64,000 nucleotides of DNA from Rheinheimera soli (GCF_021290985.1 NZ_JAJOYU010000020.1:17990-81989), one strand, 5' to 3'. Counted from the first letter of the stretch, positions 7,838 through 15,629 are shown. Numbers and translations are program-made. The notes: generated by a model from the sequence alone, not told the origin.

Positions 7838-8753
7838 AAAGCCGCCTTGAATGGTACTTCATAGTATGATTTCTGAAAGTCGCAATAACTTTATCAAGAT
7901 CAAATTTATAGGAGAAATACAACGAGTTGACGGCGCTTTTATATCTATCGTTATCGTCTTTGGAAACAGATCCAAATGCTTTGAGCACCGCGATAATATG
8001 AACCACGTATTTATGGTTTCTTACACCAAAAATTAACTTAACTGCTTCTATAAGCTCTTTATGAGTAACTGGCCCCAGAATGTAAATTAAATCATGGATG
8101 AATAGCACTGATTTCTTGTCAAAAACAGACGAAGGATCCAAGGTGTCGATGGTTATCGCACTATCTTTGACAGCTACAGGTTTCGATAAAAGATCGTACA
8201 ACTCAGGATAGATATCCCCGATTGAATCTCTAACATTTATTCCGTTCGAATTCATACGATAATGGATAACACGTTCTGTTCCTGAATTCTCTTCAACCGC
8301 AGCAATAGGGCCAAGATTGATAAAACTTTCAGATGTTCTGTATTGTTCGTCATTGATGATTATTAGCTTGTCTCTTAACTGCGGATTAGCAAATGCCCCT
8401 AACTCCGCGAAAGCACTGGGACTTTCCAAAATGATAATTATGAAGTCAGAAAACTTAGATATTAGATCCTCAACATCAAGTATGTTCCCTTTGTGGCCCT
8501 CTATCTTTAGGGTTTTAAACATTTCCTCAGCTAGCAAGACTTTTGTGTTGGGAAGCTGTTTTCTAGCGAAGTCAATAACAGCAGTTCTTCGCTCAGAGAC
8601 CTCAGAAGTTGCTTTATTAGCCCCACATAGAAATACGAATTTATACCGTGAACTGGAATCAGGAAGTTGGATCTTAGAATGCCTTAGGCATTTAGATATT
8701 TGCCCCAGAGCATTTACTATGTTCTTATTATTTTTGTCTATAAGCATATCCAT
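7827..8753 (-). CDS. Retron effector, nucleoside deoxyribosyltransferase-like with wHTH (type II-A)
   Basis: From ATG 8753 the product is 308 residues, nearly the length of the Retron-Eco1 effector. It shares that protein's landmarks: FLCG (41-44), ESPSAFAELGAFAN (110-123) with the likely catalytic Glu117, and the SFINLGPI segment (143-150). Residues about 215-290 are a winged-helix region. In Eco1 the effector polymerises with msDNA and RT and its N-glycosidase activity kills phage-infected cells; the same role is inferred. A longer frame back to 8867 would translate the msr-msd RNA and is rejected; AAGGG lies 3-4 nt before ATG 8753 and about 10 nt before an alternative ATG at 8747. It is co-transcribed with RT. 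Confidence 0.9.
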   Translation of the reverse strand: MDMLIDKNNKNIVNALGQISKCLRHSKIQLPDSSSRYKFVFLCGANKATSEVSERRTAVIDFARKQLPNTKVLLAEEMFKTLKIEGHKGNILDVEDLISKFSDFIIIILESPSAFAELGAFANPQLRDKLIIINDEQYRTSESFINLGPIAAVEENSGTERVIHYRMNSNGINVRDSIGDIYPELYDLLSKPVAVKDSAITIDTLDPSSVFDKKSVLFIHDLIYILGPVTHKELIEAVKLIFGVRNHKYVVHIIAVLKAFGSVSKDDNDRYKSAVNSLYFSYKFDLDKVIATFRNHTMKYHSRRLYGS

Positions 8754-8763
8754 TCGCCCTTGA

Positions 8764-8910
8764 TTGTACCTACTTGGAGCGGCCGAAACATCCGCTCGCG
8801 GATACGCTGACGAGCGTATACGTGATCGGATGTTTCGAGAGAAAACTAAAAATTCTAGGCAGAACATGACTCACGTCCCGATGCGGCAAAACCACATATG
8901 CTAGGTACAA
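8764..8910 (-). ncRNA. Retron msr-msd RNA
   Basis: Read leftward, the 147-nt RNA begins with a1 TTGTACCTA (8910-8902) and ends with the perfect complement a2 TAGGTACAA (8772-8764). As in Ec86, a1 runs straight into AGC, whose G (8901) is the likely 2'-5' branch point. Two msr hairpins follow: ATGTGG/CCGCAT with a 5-nt loop, and GGGACGT/ATGTTCT with a GAGTC loop (G-T pairs). The msd is a long hairpin at 8837-8784: outer arms CGAAACATCCG/CGGATGTTTCG (11 bp perfect), an imperfect internal part, and inner arms ATACGCT/AGCGTAT with loop CGTC. Order RNA-effector-RT equals Retron-Eco1. Exact cDNA ends are not deducible. Confidence 0.88.
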
Positions 8911-8914
8911 GATT

Positions 8915-8944
8915 AAATTAGCATGCACATCGACGACAATTCAA
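8915..8944 (-). promoter_or_regulatory. Retron operon promoter
   Basis: On the minus strand TTGAAT (8944-8939), an 18-nt spacer and TAATTT (8920-8915) with an upstream TGC (extended -10) form a sigma-70 promoter. The expected start (about 8908-8910) coincides with the a1 sequence of the msr-msd RNA. Confidence 0.6.
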
Positions 8945-8957
8945 TACAATAAAATAA

Positions 8958-9077
8958 TGTGTGATGGATATAGTGGACTCAGGCTGGACACTGACAGTGA
9001 TCGCAGCATTACTCAGACAACACGGCTGTGGGCTTGTTTACCCCGCAGCTTTAGCTTCGACTTCGGTACATGATTAA
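8958..9077 (+). pseudogene. 3' remnant of a phosphoribosyltransferase-like gene (possibly RecQ-fused)
   Basis: An open frame starting after TAA 8955-8957 reads CVMDIVDSGWTLTVIAALL and continues to TAA 9075-9077. DIVDSGWTLT is a variant of the PRPP-binding loop of type I phosphoribosyltransferases (DDxxxTGxT); my recollection is that this VDSGWTLT version sits at the C-terminus of some RecQ-family helicases. Only about 39 codons remain and no good start exists, so the gene is truncated where the retron begins. Its stop overlaps the DprA start by one base (TAATG), the mark of a former operon. Confidence 0.65.
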
Positions 9078-10306
9078 TGAATTTAACCAGTGCAGCCCAG
9101 GCCATTTTGTTGCTCACTTGCTACTTTGGCAAAGCCAGTAATGAGAGTGTAAAACCATTAAGCAATGGGGAATGGGGACGTTTTGCCTTATGGCTGAAAG
9201 ACAACATGCTATCCCCAGCCGACTTGTTGGTAGCAAACCCACAGCCCTTGTTAGCAAGCTGGAATGATAACCGCATTACTACCGAACGTATTCTGCAGTT
9301 ATTAGGCAGAGGTCATAGTCTGGCTTTGGCGATGGAGAAATGGCACAGAGCAGGTTTATGGGTAGTGACTCGTTCAGACTCTGATTATCCAAAACGACTC
9401 AAAACCAGGCTGAAAAATGACAGCCCTCCTGTGCTCTTTGGCTGTGGTAACAAAGAGTTACTTCATAGTGGCGGGTTAGCTGTGGTGGGTTCACGTAATG
9501 CGGTGCAAAGCGATCTGTTGTTTACCCAACAGGTTGCAGCCAAAGCGGCAGCAGAAGCTGTCACAGTGGTATCAGGTGGCGCACGTGGGGTAGATGAAGC
9601 AGCTATGCTTGGGGCGCTCAGTCAGGGTGGGACAGTGATAGGTGTGATGGCAGATAGCTTGCTTCAAGCCGCAACCAGTGCCAAATGGCGTCAGGCTCTG
9701 ATGGATGGCAAGCTGGCACTGGTATCACCTTTTTATCCCGAAGCTGGTTTTCATGCCGGCAATGCGATGGCAAGGAATAAATATATTTATTGCCTGGCCG
9801 ATAGTGCCTTAGTTGTCCATTCAGGCCCTAAAGGTGGCACCTTAAATGGTGCCGAAGAAAACCTGAAACACCAGTGGGTGCCACTCTGGGTAAAACCAAC
9901 GACAGACTCAGAGGCAACAAACACTCTGTTAGTGACAAAAGGTGGCCACTGGTGCTTGCCTGATAGTCAGTCTTTTAGCACTGATATGCTGCTCTCTTCA
10001 CCAGTTCCCGCAGCTATGGAACACAGAGTACAGGAAGAACAGCAGCAATTATTTTCGCCCGCTGATACAACAGAACCACAAGTGGTCGGCACAGCGGAAC
10101 AACTTGCTGTCACTGATTTTTATAAATTTTTTGTGATTTCGTTATCAAAGCTGGCTGCGCATCCTGTTACGGCAGAAGAACTTTCTACCCGAACGTTGTT
10201 GCATCCGTCTCAGCTTCATGACTGGTTAAAGCGTGCAGTGGATGACAAGCAACTGATCCAGCTGCAAAACCCTGTACGTTATCAGTACATGAAAAACAAC
10301 AGATAG
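9077..10306 (+). CDS. DprA/Smf-family protein
   Basis: This 409-residue protein has an N-terminal helical region (1-115), a DprA Rossmann-like domain (about 116-270) with AVVGSRNA (135-142), VSGGARGVDEAA (165-176), and the GPKGGTLNGAEE nucleotide/ssDNA-binding loop, then a linker and a C-terminal winged-helix (about 345-405). Canonical DprA loads RecA on ssDNA in transformation, but this copy has an unusual N-terminus and lies coupled to a PRTase-like remnant rather than beside topA/smg/def, so it is more likely an accessory, defence-associated paralogue (inference). Its ATG overlaps the remnant's stop; with the upstream gene gone its promoter is unclear. Confidence 0.85.
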   Translation: MNLTSAAQAILLLTCYFGKASNESVKPLSNGEWGRFALWLKDNMLSPADLLVANPQPLLASWNDNRITTERILQLLGRGHSLALAMEKWHRAGLWVVTRSDSDYPKRLKTRLKNDSPPVLFGCGNKELLHSGGLAVVGSRNAVQSDLLFTQQVAAKAAAEAVTVVSGGARGVDEAAMLGALSQGGTVIGVMADSLLQAATSAKWRQALMDGKLALVSPFYPEAGFHAGNAMARNKYIYCLADSALVVHSGPKGGTLNGAEENLKHQWVPLWVKPTTDSEATNTLLVTKGGHWCLPDSQSFSTDMLLSSPVPAAMEHRVQEEQQQLFSPADTTEPQVVGTAEQLAVTDFYKFFVISLSKLAAHPVTAEELSTRTLLHPSQLHDWLKRAVDDKQLIQLQNPVRYQYMKNNR

Positions 10307-10394
10307 TTCCAGGTAGAAGACTATAGCTACCTGATGTCAGCAACCTGTTTTCAGGCTACACTGGCAAAACCAGACAAACTCCATAGCTAAGCCC

Positions 10395-11879
10395 ATGACA
10401 AACCAAACAAATAGCGTTTTTGCATCACTTAACGACAGCGCTTTGGTGCATCACAGCAGTTATATAGCCGGACAATTCCAAAGTAGCCGCAGTGGTCATT
10501 TTGCTGTGCATAACCCGGCTGATGGCAGTTTGCTGGCATTAGTGGCTGAAGCCGGAGCCACTGAAGCAGAACAAGCTGTCACGGCAGCCGCTGCGGCTTT
10601 TCCGGCCTGGTCTGGTCTTACGGCAGCTGAACGTTCTGCCAAGCTTATGCGCTGGAATCAGTTGATGCTGGAGCATCAGCAGGACTTAGCCCGCATTTTA
10701 ACGTTGGAGCAAGGCAAACCCTTAGATGAAGCTGCGGGCGAAATCAGCTATGGCGCCTCTTTTGTCAGTTGGTTTGCTGAAGAAGCCAAACGCATGAATG
10801 GCGATATTATTCCTGCCGCTAAAACCAGCCAGCAAATTCTGGTGCTAAAACAAGCCATAGGCGTAGTGGCTGCTATTACGCCATGGAATTTCCCGAACGC
10901 GATGATTTTACGTAAAGCCGCAGCTGCTTTGGCCGCAGGTTGTACTTTTGTCGTAAAACCTGCAGAGCTAACCCCTTTATCTGCTTTGGCTTTAGCTGAA
11001 CTCGCCAGCCGTGCCGGTATTCCGGCTGGTGTTTTTAATGTAGTCACAGGCACAGATGCTAAAGCCATAGGCCAGGTACTGACCAAAGACAGCCGTGTGG
11101 CCAAATTCAGTTTTACCGGCTCAACCCCTGTCGGCAAAACCTTACTGGCGCAGTGCGCTTCTACCGTAAAAAAAGTCTCGATGGAACTGGGGGGCAATGC
11201 GCCTTTTATTGTATTTGACGATGCCGATTTAGCCGCAGCTGTACAGGGTTTATTGGCGGCAAAATTTCGCAATGCCGGTCAAACCTGTGTTTGTGTAAAT
11301 AGAGTTTTTGTACAACGCCCTGTGTACGATGCCTTTTTGGCTTTGTTGATTAAAGCCACAGCGCCGCTAAAGCTGGCCTCTGGTTTGGAAGCAGGTTGTC
11401 AGATAGGGCCACTGATTAACCAGGCCGCCGTCGATAAAATTACCCGGCTGTTGGATCAGGCACTGGATCAGGGCGCAGAACTGTTGTTAGGCGGCGCTAT
11501 TGATGCCGACTTAGGGCCGTTGTTTTTCCAGCCCACTATAGTCACAGAAGTCACTGCGGATATGCAGATCAGTAAAACCGAAATTTTTGGCCCTGTGCTT
11601 TGTATCAGCGTTTTTGATACTGAGCAAGAAGCGATAGAGCTCTCCAACAATACGCCGACAGGCCTGGCCAGCTACTTTTACAGCCGCGATATAGGCCGGA
11701 TTTTCCGTGTCGCCAAAGCCCTGGACTACGGCATGATAGGTGTCAATGAAGGTTTAATTTCCAATGCAGCAGCGCCTTTTGGTGGCGTAAAAGAGTCAGG
11801 TTTAGGCCGTGAAGGTTCCAGTTATGGTTTGGATGATTTTACGGAGTTGAAATACATCTGTTTGGGCGACTTGAGTTGA
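10395..11879 (+). CDS. gabD: NAD(P)+-dependent succinate-semialdehyde dehydrogenase
   Basis: The 494-residue protein is a full-length aldehyde dehydrogenase with TPWNFP (162-167), the general base Glu264 in MELGGNAP, and catalytic Cys298 in NAGQTC. Overall sequence and length match the GabD subfamily, which oxidises succinic semialdehyde to succinate in GABA and putrescine breakdown. No gabT or other GABA gene is adjacent, so it seems to be a single-gene unit. Start at ATG 10395. Confidence 0.88.
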   Translation: MTNQTNSVFASLNDSALVHHSSYIAGQFQSSRSGHFAVHNPADGSLLALVAEAGATEAEQAVTAAAAAFPAWSGLTAAERSAKLMRWNQLMLEHQQDLARILTLEQGKPLDEAAGEISYGASFVSWFAEEAKRMNGDIIPAAKTSQQILVLKQAIGVVAAITPWNFPNAMILRKAAAALAAGCTFVVKPAELTPLSALALAELASRAGIPAGVFNVVTGTDAKAIGQVLTKDSRVAKFSFTGSTPVGKTLLAQCASTVKKVSMELGGNAPFIVFDDADLAAAVQGLLAAKFRNAGQTCVCVNRVFVQRPVYDAFLALLIKATAPLKLASGLEAGCQIGPLINQAAVDKITRLLDQALDQGAELLLGGAIDADLGPLFFQPTIVTEVTADMQISKTEIFGPVLCISVFDTEQEAIELSNNTPTGLASYFYSRDIGRIFRVAKALDYGMIGVNEGLISNAAAPFGGVKESGLGREGSSYGLDDFTELKYICLGDLS

Positions 11880-11948
11880 GTAGATAGTGGGCTGAGTGGT
11901 TCGTTCCAGTTTGGCTGCATGGGTAAAGTAGTTCTAATTTAGCAACAC

Positions 11949-12180
11949 TTCAAAGCGTTTCGCCTTTGGCGAGATACTTTCTTTTGCTTCGCCAAAAGAC
12001 AAGTATCCAAAGCAAGAAAGTGCAGGAAGCACTTTCTAACAGCCGAAGGCTGGCCCGTAGGGTGAATTACATGGATGTAATTCATAAAAGGCGACCCCAG
12101 GTCGCAGCGAAAGCCCGCCCCAATGGGGATTTGGTGCCAGTAGTTGGAATTGTCTCTATAGTTGGTTTAAAAGAGCAAAG
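11949..12180. repeat. Mosaic intergenic repeat, copy 1
   Basis: This stretch shares three near-identical blocks with 13532-13800: the start (TTCAAAGCGTTTCGCC to ATCCAAAG), a middle block (AAGGCGACCCCAGGTCGCAG...AAAGCCCG), and the end (CCCCAATGGGGATTTGGTGCC to AAAAGAGCAAAG). Between the first two it carries a private ~75-nt insert with its own small inverted repeats (AAGTGC/GCACTT, ATTACAT/ATGTAAT). It fills most of the 338-nt gap after gabD and holds no credible gene. Confidence 0.75.
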
Positions 12181-12217
12181 CCTGGACATACGATACCGGA
12201 CTTTTGTTGAGTTCGGC

Positions 12218-12661
12218 TTAGTTCAACACATCAATCAGTATGTCTGTGATCACAGCTGTGGCAATAGACACTAACAGCATATCAGTGCCAACCACTTGCC
12301 ATTCATAACCTGGATGTTGTGGCAGTTCAGCGATCATAGCCGTAGGTAGAGACTTCTTAGCAATACCTGGTGGCAGTGGTTTGCCTTTCGCCAGGTTCTT
12401 ACGAATGCCTGGTGGTAACGCACTTTGGCCTGTCAGCTGATATCGCGTTGCCAAAACTCGCGCATCCGCCACACTGATCCCAGCACTGACGCTGAAGTCT
12501 GCCGGATCAAGTTCTGTAACCTTATCTTTACCTTGATGTTTTAGCTGTTTTTCAACCGTTTTGGCTTTATGTTTATGGTCTTGTTTATCGTCAGACGCCA
12601 TCACCTGCTGTGTTAATAAGGGCGCTATTAAAGCAACCCACAATGTAGTTCGTGCATTCAT
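12218..12661 (-). CDS. CigR-like exported protein
   Basis: From ATG 12661 (AAGG 8 nt upstream) the product is 147 residues with a signal peptide (LWVALIAPLLTQQVMA). The body is basic and His-rich, then has the paired LPPGIRKNLAKGKPLPPGI motif seen in the CigR anti-virulence regulator/RcnB-like family, and ends in a hydrophobic segment (LLVSIATAVITDILIDVL). CigR of Salmonella modulates virulence through other partners; the role here is unknown and the name is by resemblance only. The longer start at 12706 adds residues before the signal peptide and is disfavoured. Confidence 0.72.
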   Translation of the reverse strand: MNARTTLWVALIAPLLTQQVMASDDKQDHKHKAKTVEKQLKHQGKDKVTELDPADFSVSAGISVADARVLATRYQLTGQSALPPGIRKNLAKGKPLPPGIAKKSLPTAMIAELPQHPGYEWQVVGTDMLLVSIATAVITDILIDVLN

Positions 12662-12753
12662 GTTGATTAGCCTTAAAGTCCAGTTGTTCTTTAGCATAGT
12701 CGCCAAAGCTGGATGCCGGCTGAATGGATTTGGCAGTAATATCTGACTACGAT

Positions 12754-13044
12754 TTAACTTTTGCGTGCTGCGAGTGCTTTATACACTGCGTCTTTATCCC
12801 GCTTACCAATAGCTAATACATAAACAACTACTTCGTCATCAATCACTTCATAAGCCAAACGATAACCCGCTGTGCGTAATTTGATCTTGTAGACAGAAGC
12901 ATAACCGCTCAGTTTAGCCGAAGGCACATGGGGGTTTTCTAACCGCTCAGCCAGTTTCTTTTTGAATTGTGACTTAATGGGTGGCGCTAATTTTTCCCAC
13001 TCTTTTAATGCAATCGGCAGAAACTTTAACTTAGAGGTCATCAA
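12754..13044 (-). CDS. stbE: RelE/StbE-family toxin
   Basis: The 96-residue protein is close in length and pattern to E. coli RelE (ALKEWEKL, KSQFKKKLAERLENP, YKIKLRTAGYRLAYEV, VGKR-like IGKRDKDAVYKAL). RelE toxins cleave mRNA in the ribosomal A site. The key basic and aromatic residues near the C-terminus (R78-equivalent KR, Y88-equivalent) appear kept, so it is probably active. It starts 14 nt inside the antitoxin gene, giving coupled translation. Confidence 0.92.
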   Translation of the reverse strand: MMTSKLKFLPIALKEWEKLAPPIKSQFKKKLAERLENPHVPSAKLSGYASVYKIKLRTAGYRLAYEVIDDEVVVYVLAIGKRDKDAVYKALAARKS

Positions 13045-13282
13045 TGCTTACTTCTACCGCATCAGACAGTTCTGCCCGCCGACTTTCAACTAATCGCAAT
13101 AACTCGTAGTCGTCCAGCATATCCATTAACCATTCATAGGTTTCAGCCGGAACAAGATAAGCGGTAGGTTTATTGTGGTTCAGAATAGCAACAGCTGCAC
13201 CATTCGCTTCGTTCAGTAAGGCTGTTGGATTCTTCTTTAACTCTGAAATACTGGCTGAGCATTCTGCCAAAACCCGTTTCAT
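13031..13282 (-). CDS. stbD: StbD/Phd-YefM-type antitoxin
   Basis: From ATG 13282 (GAGG about 6 nt upstream) the protein has 83 residues. It matches StbD antitoxins: MKRVLAECSASISELKKNP at the N-terminus (Phd/YefM DNA-binding fold), then AVAILNHNKPTAYLVPAETYE and an acidic C-terminus that would wrap the toxin. It should neutralise the RelE-like toxin and repress its own promoter with it. A start four codons earlier (13294) overlaps the Shine-Dalgarno and is less likely. Confidence 0.9.
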   Translation of the reverse strand: MKRVLAECSASISELKKNPTALLNEANGAAVAILNHNKPTAYLVPAETYEWLMDMLDDYELLRLVESRRAELSDAVEVSIDDL

Positions 13283-13531
13283 ATAAAACCTCATTTAAGG
13301 CATAAATTATGAGCCAATTTTAGACCAGAATATTGTTTGACGCTAGTTTTTGATTTGCAGGGATTTGGATTTGAGCTTTGCTACTGCCACTTCCCTTATC
13401 GAATAAAAAAACAATAAATTGTGTTAAAACTCATCACCAATTTAACAGCTCTGCCTGATGGGCAAGACTTGACCCTGAGGGTTTCTTATAGTGATAGTTG
13501 GAATGTTTTTTGGTTCAAGTAAGACTTTTAA

Positions 13532-13800
13532 TTCAAAGCGTTTCGCCGCTGGCGAGATACTTTCTTTTGCTTCGCCAAAAGAAAGCTATCCAAAGAAAAG
13601 GCGACCCCAGGTCGCAGCGAAAGCCCGGCTCAAAATCGTGCGTCCAAGGCGACTCGGCAACTCGTTCGTCGCTACCGCTCCTCGCTCAGACACTCCCAGC
13701 CTTAAAACCTTGGCCACCCAATTTTGTCCGGCTCGCGCCCCAATGGGGATTTGGTGCCAGTAGTCGGAATGGTTTCGATAGTTGGTTGAAAAGAGCAAAG
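13532..13800. repeat. Mosaic intergenic repeat, copy 2
   Basis: It has the same three blocks as 11949-12180 but, instead of the first copy's insert, a private ~105-nt segment (about 13627-13736) between the second and third blocks. It occupies much of the 549-nt gap between the antitoxin start and the unknown membrane gene. The rest of that gap (13283-13531) shows only AT-rich sequence with no gene. Frames of 90 and 192 codons across the copy are not credible genes. Confidence 0.75.
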
Positions 13801-13831
13801 TTAGATATGGCGCACAATGCAAGACACTACC

Positions 13832-14428
13832 CTACAAGCTGTTTGATTGCGTTAAATAAGAGAACTCCCTGTCACCTTCAACGTATGCTTGAAGTCCATA
13901 TCGTCCTTGGAAAACAGCAGATGTTTTTAGCAGTTGCTCATAATCTACATTATCGATGGGACACTTCTGGTCACTTTTCCAACTGGCAAACGCATACACG
14001 ATTAAAACTGAACCTGCATGAAGCCCTTGATAGTAGCCTTCTTGAATCAGGTCACTTTTGCCTACAACTTCATTGAACTTATGGCTCCAATACTCCTCGA
14101 TTGATTCAAGTACAATTTTGTAATGTTCTGTTTCCAGTTTGGATTTGAAAACTTTGAATTTTTCAATTTCTCGCGCACTCATAATCCAGTTTGAACGATT
14201 ACTAACAACGAGCCCGTTTTTCTGCATACCTTGTATCAGTATCTCGAAAGCCGATTCAAGCTTTCGTTTAGCTGCGTCGAATAGCTCCTTATCTAGAACT
14301 AATCGGTTATCAAATTTATTTTTACGATATGTAAAGAATAAACCTATTAATGCGATTAACGCTGAGCCAATAGAAACAAGAGTTGAAAGTGTCGACACTA
14401 TATGCTCTTGGCTAAATAGAGACTCCAT
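13832..14428 (-). CDS. Unknown membrane-anchored protein
   Basis: The 198-residue product has one N-terminal transmembrane helix (about 11-33, TLVSIGSALIALIGLFFTY) followed by a basic KNK stop-transfer and a ~160-residue, mostly helical cytoplasmic domain. I do not recognise the family. A strong GGGG lies 5 nt before the ATG. Base use is more AT-rich than the flanking metabolic genes, and it lies between a repeat and the galactose locus, so it is probably acquired. A short helix-anchored cytoplasmic domain occurs in some phage-defence proteins, but nothing specific supports that here. Confidence 0.7.
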   Translation of the reverse strand: MESLFSQEHIVSTLSTLVSIGSALIALIGLFFTYRKNKFDNRLVLDKELFDAAKRKLESAFEILIQGMQKNGLVVSNRSNWIMSAREIEKFKVFKSKLETEHYKIVLESIEEYWSHKFNEVVGKSDLIQEGYYQGLHAGSVLIVYAFASWKSDQKCPIDNVDYEQLLKTSAVFQGRYGLQAYVEGDREFSYLTQSNSL

Positions 14429-14618
14429 TATTTCCCCAAAAATTATAAAAATGTGGTTGTCGAAGATAGTCCGCCCGCAAGTCGAGTTTGTCCACCATCG
14501 TTCTTGATTTCCATTCGTGCCAAACTAACGCCGACGTACCTCTATTTCAACAAATTTTTCGGAACAGCCGACAAATCCGCGCAGCCAATAAAAAACTACC
14601 AGCCCCTCCCAACTCCCC

Positions 14619-15629
14619 CTACCTTTGTGGCGCATCGGCCACCGAGTCCCTTTCCACCAACTGCGGTATAAATAAATGCGTTCTGCTTTCTGGTTCTATG
14701 CTGGTGTCGCTGAGTTGTATCGCCAGTTTGGTGGCGTAACTGGCCATTTCTTCGACTGGGTAATGCATAGTAGTTAAACGGGGGCGGCAAGCGCGGCTTA
14801 CTATTAAATCGTCAAACCCTATCACGGACACATCTTCCGGTACGCGCAGGCCTGCGGCAAATAAGGCGTGAATAGCGCCTATCGCCATTAAGTCGTTGTA
14901 GGCCAAAAGTGCGGTAAATTTAATGCCTTTAGTCAGTAAGGCCTGCACTGCTTGCTCTCCACCTTCCATATTGGCGGTGGACTCTTCAATAGCAGCTTCG
15001 GCTAAGTGTAAACCCGCCAGTTTGAGTGATTCACGAATGCCCTGCAGCCGAAAACCCGGGTCGCCGTTTTGGTAAATACTGGTGATCACCGCAAAATTTT
15101 TATGGCCTCTATTAATCAAATAATCTGTGGCCTGGCGCGCGCCAGCCACATTATCCAACCAGACACAGCGGTTGGCGATAGCGGGCATATAGCGGTTGAT
15201 CAGCACCAACCCTGGGATTTCTTTTGCCAGCTTCAGTAAGGTTTTTTCATCTGAATATTCGCTGTGCAGAATAATGGCCTGACAGTTGTGATCCCTAAGC
15301 GAATCAATAGCCTCCTGCTCCGACTTAGTCTCGTATAACGAGTTACTCATCAGCAGTTTGTAGTTGTTTTCACGCGCGCCTTTTTCGACACCACTGGCCA
15401 GGCTGCCAAAAAATGGCATCGACAGTTTAGGTGTAACCACGCCCAGCGTATTGGTGGTTTTGCTGACCAGAGCACGGGCATTGCTGTTCGGTCTGTAACC
15501 TAACTCAGCAATAACCTTTTTCACCCGTGCACGACAGGCTTCGCCTACCTGATGACCGTCGTGGATCACCCGGGACACCGTAGCTATCGACACCCCAGCT
15601 ACTTTTGCTACATCTTTGATTGTGACCAT
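14619..15629 (-). CDS. LacI/GalR-family transcriptional regulator
   Basis: The 336-residue protein has the family helix-turn-helix (TIKDVAKVAGVSIATVSRVI, residues 3-22), hinge helix with NSNARALVSKTTNTLGVV, and a periplasmic-binding-like sugar domain ending VIGFDDLIVSRACRPRLTTM. It resembles GalR/GalS. It is the last gene of the leftward galactoside locus and probably represses it by binding GGTAAACGTTTACC at 31699; galactose or a derivative would be the inducer (inference). The 97 nt upstream contain no clear operator, so autoregulation is not evident. Confidence 0.88.
   Translation of the reverse strand: MVTIKDVAKVAGVSIATVSRVIHDGHQVGEACRARVKKVIAELGYRPNSNARALVSKTTNTLGVVTPKLSMPFFGSLASGVEKGARENNYKLLMSNSLYETKSEQEAIDSLRDHNCQAIILHSEYSDEKTLLKLAKEIPGLVLINRYMPAIANRCVWLDNVAGARQATDYLINRGHKNFAVITSIYQNGDPGFRLQGIRESLKLAGLHLAEAAIEESTANMEGGEQAVQALLTKGIKFTALLAYNDLMAIGAIHALFAAGLRVPEDVSVIGFDDLIVSRACRPRLTTMHYPVEEMASYATKLAIQLSDTSIEPESRTHLFIPQLVERDSVADAPQR

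Noticed and set aside
8754..8867. N-terminal 38-codon extension of the retron effector
   Set aside because: It lies in the msr-msd RNA (perfect inverted repeats), lacks similarity to the Eco1 effector, and a ribosome site precedes 8753.
11966..12274. 102-codon ORF after gabD
   Set aside because: It runs through the mosaic intergenic repeat, whose other copy is open in a different way; no ribosome site.
13491..14076. Overlapping 90- and 192-codon ORFs
   Set aside because: They cross mosaic repeat copy 2 and the antisense of the membrane protein gene; composition is not protein-like.
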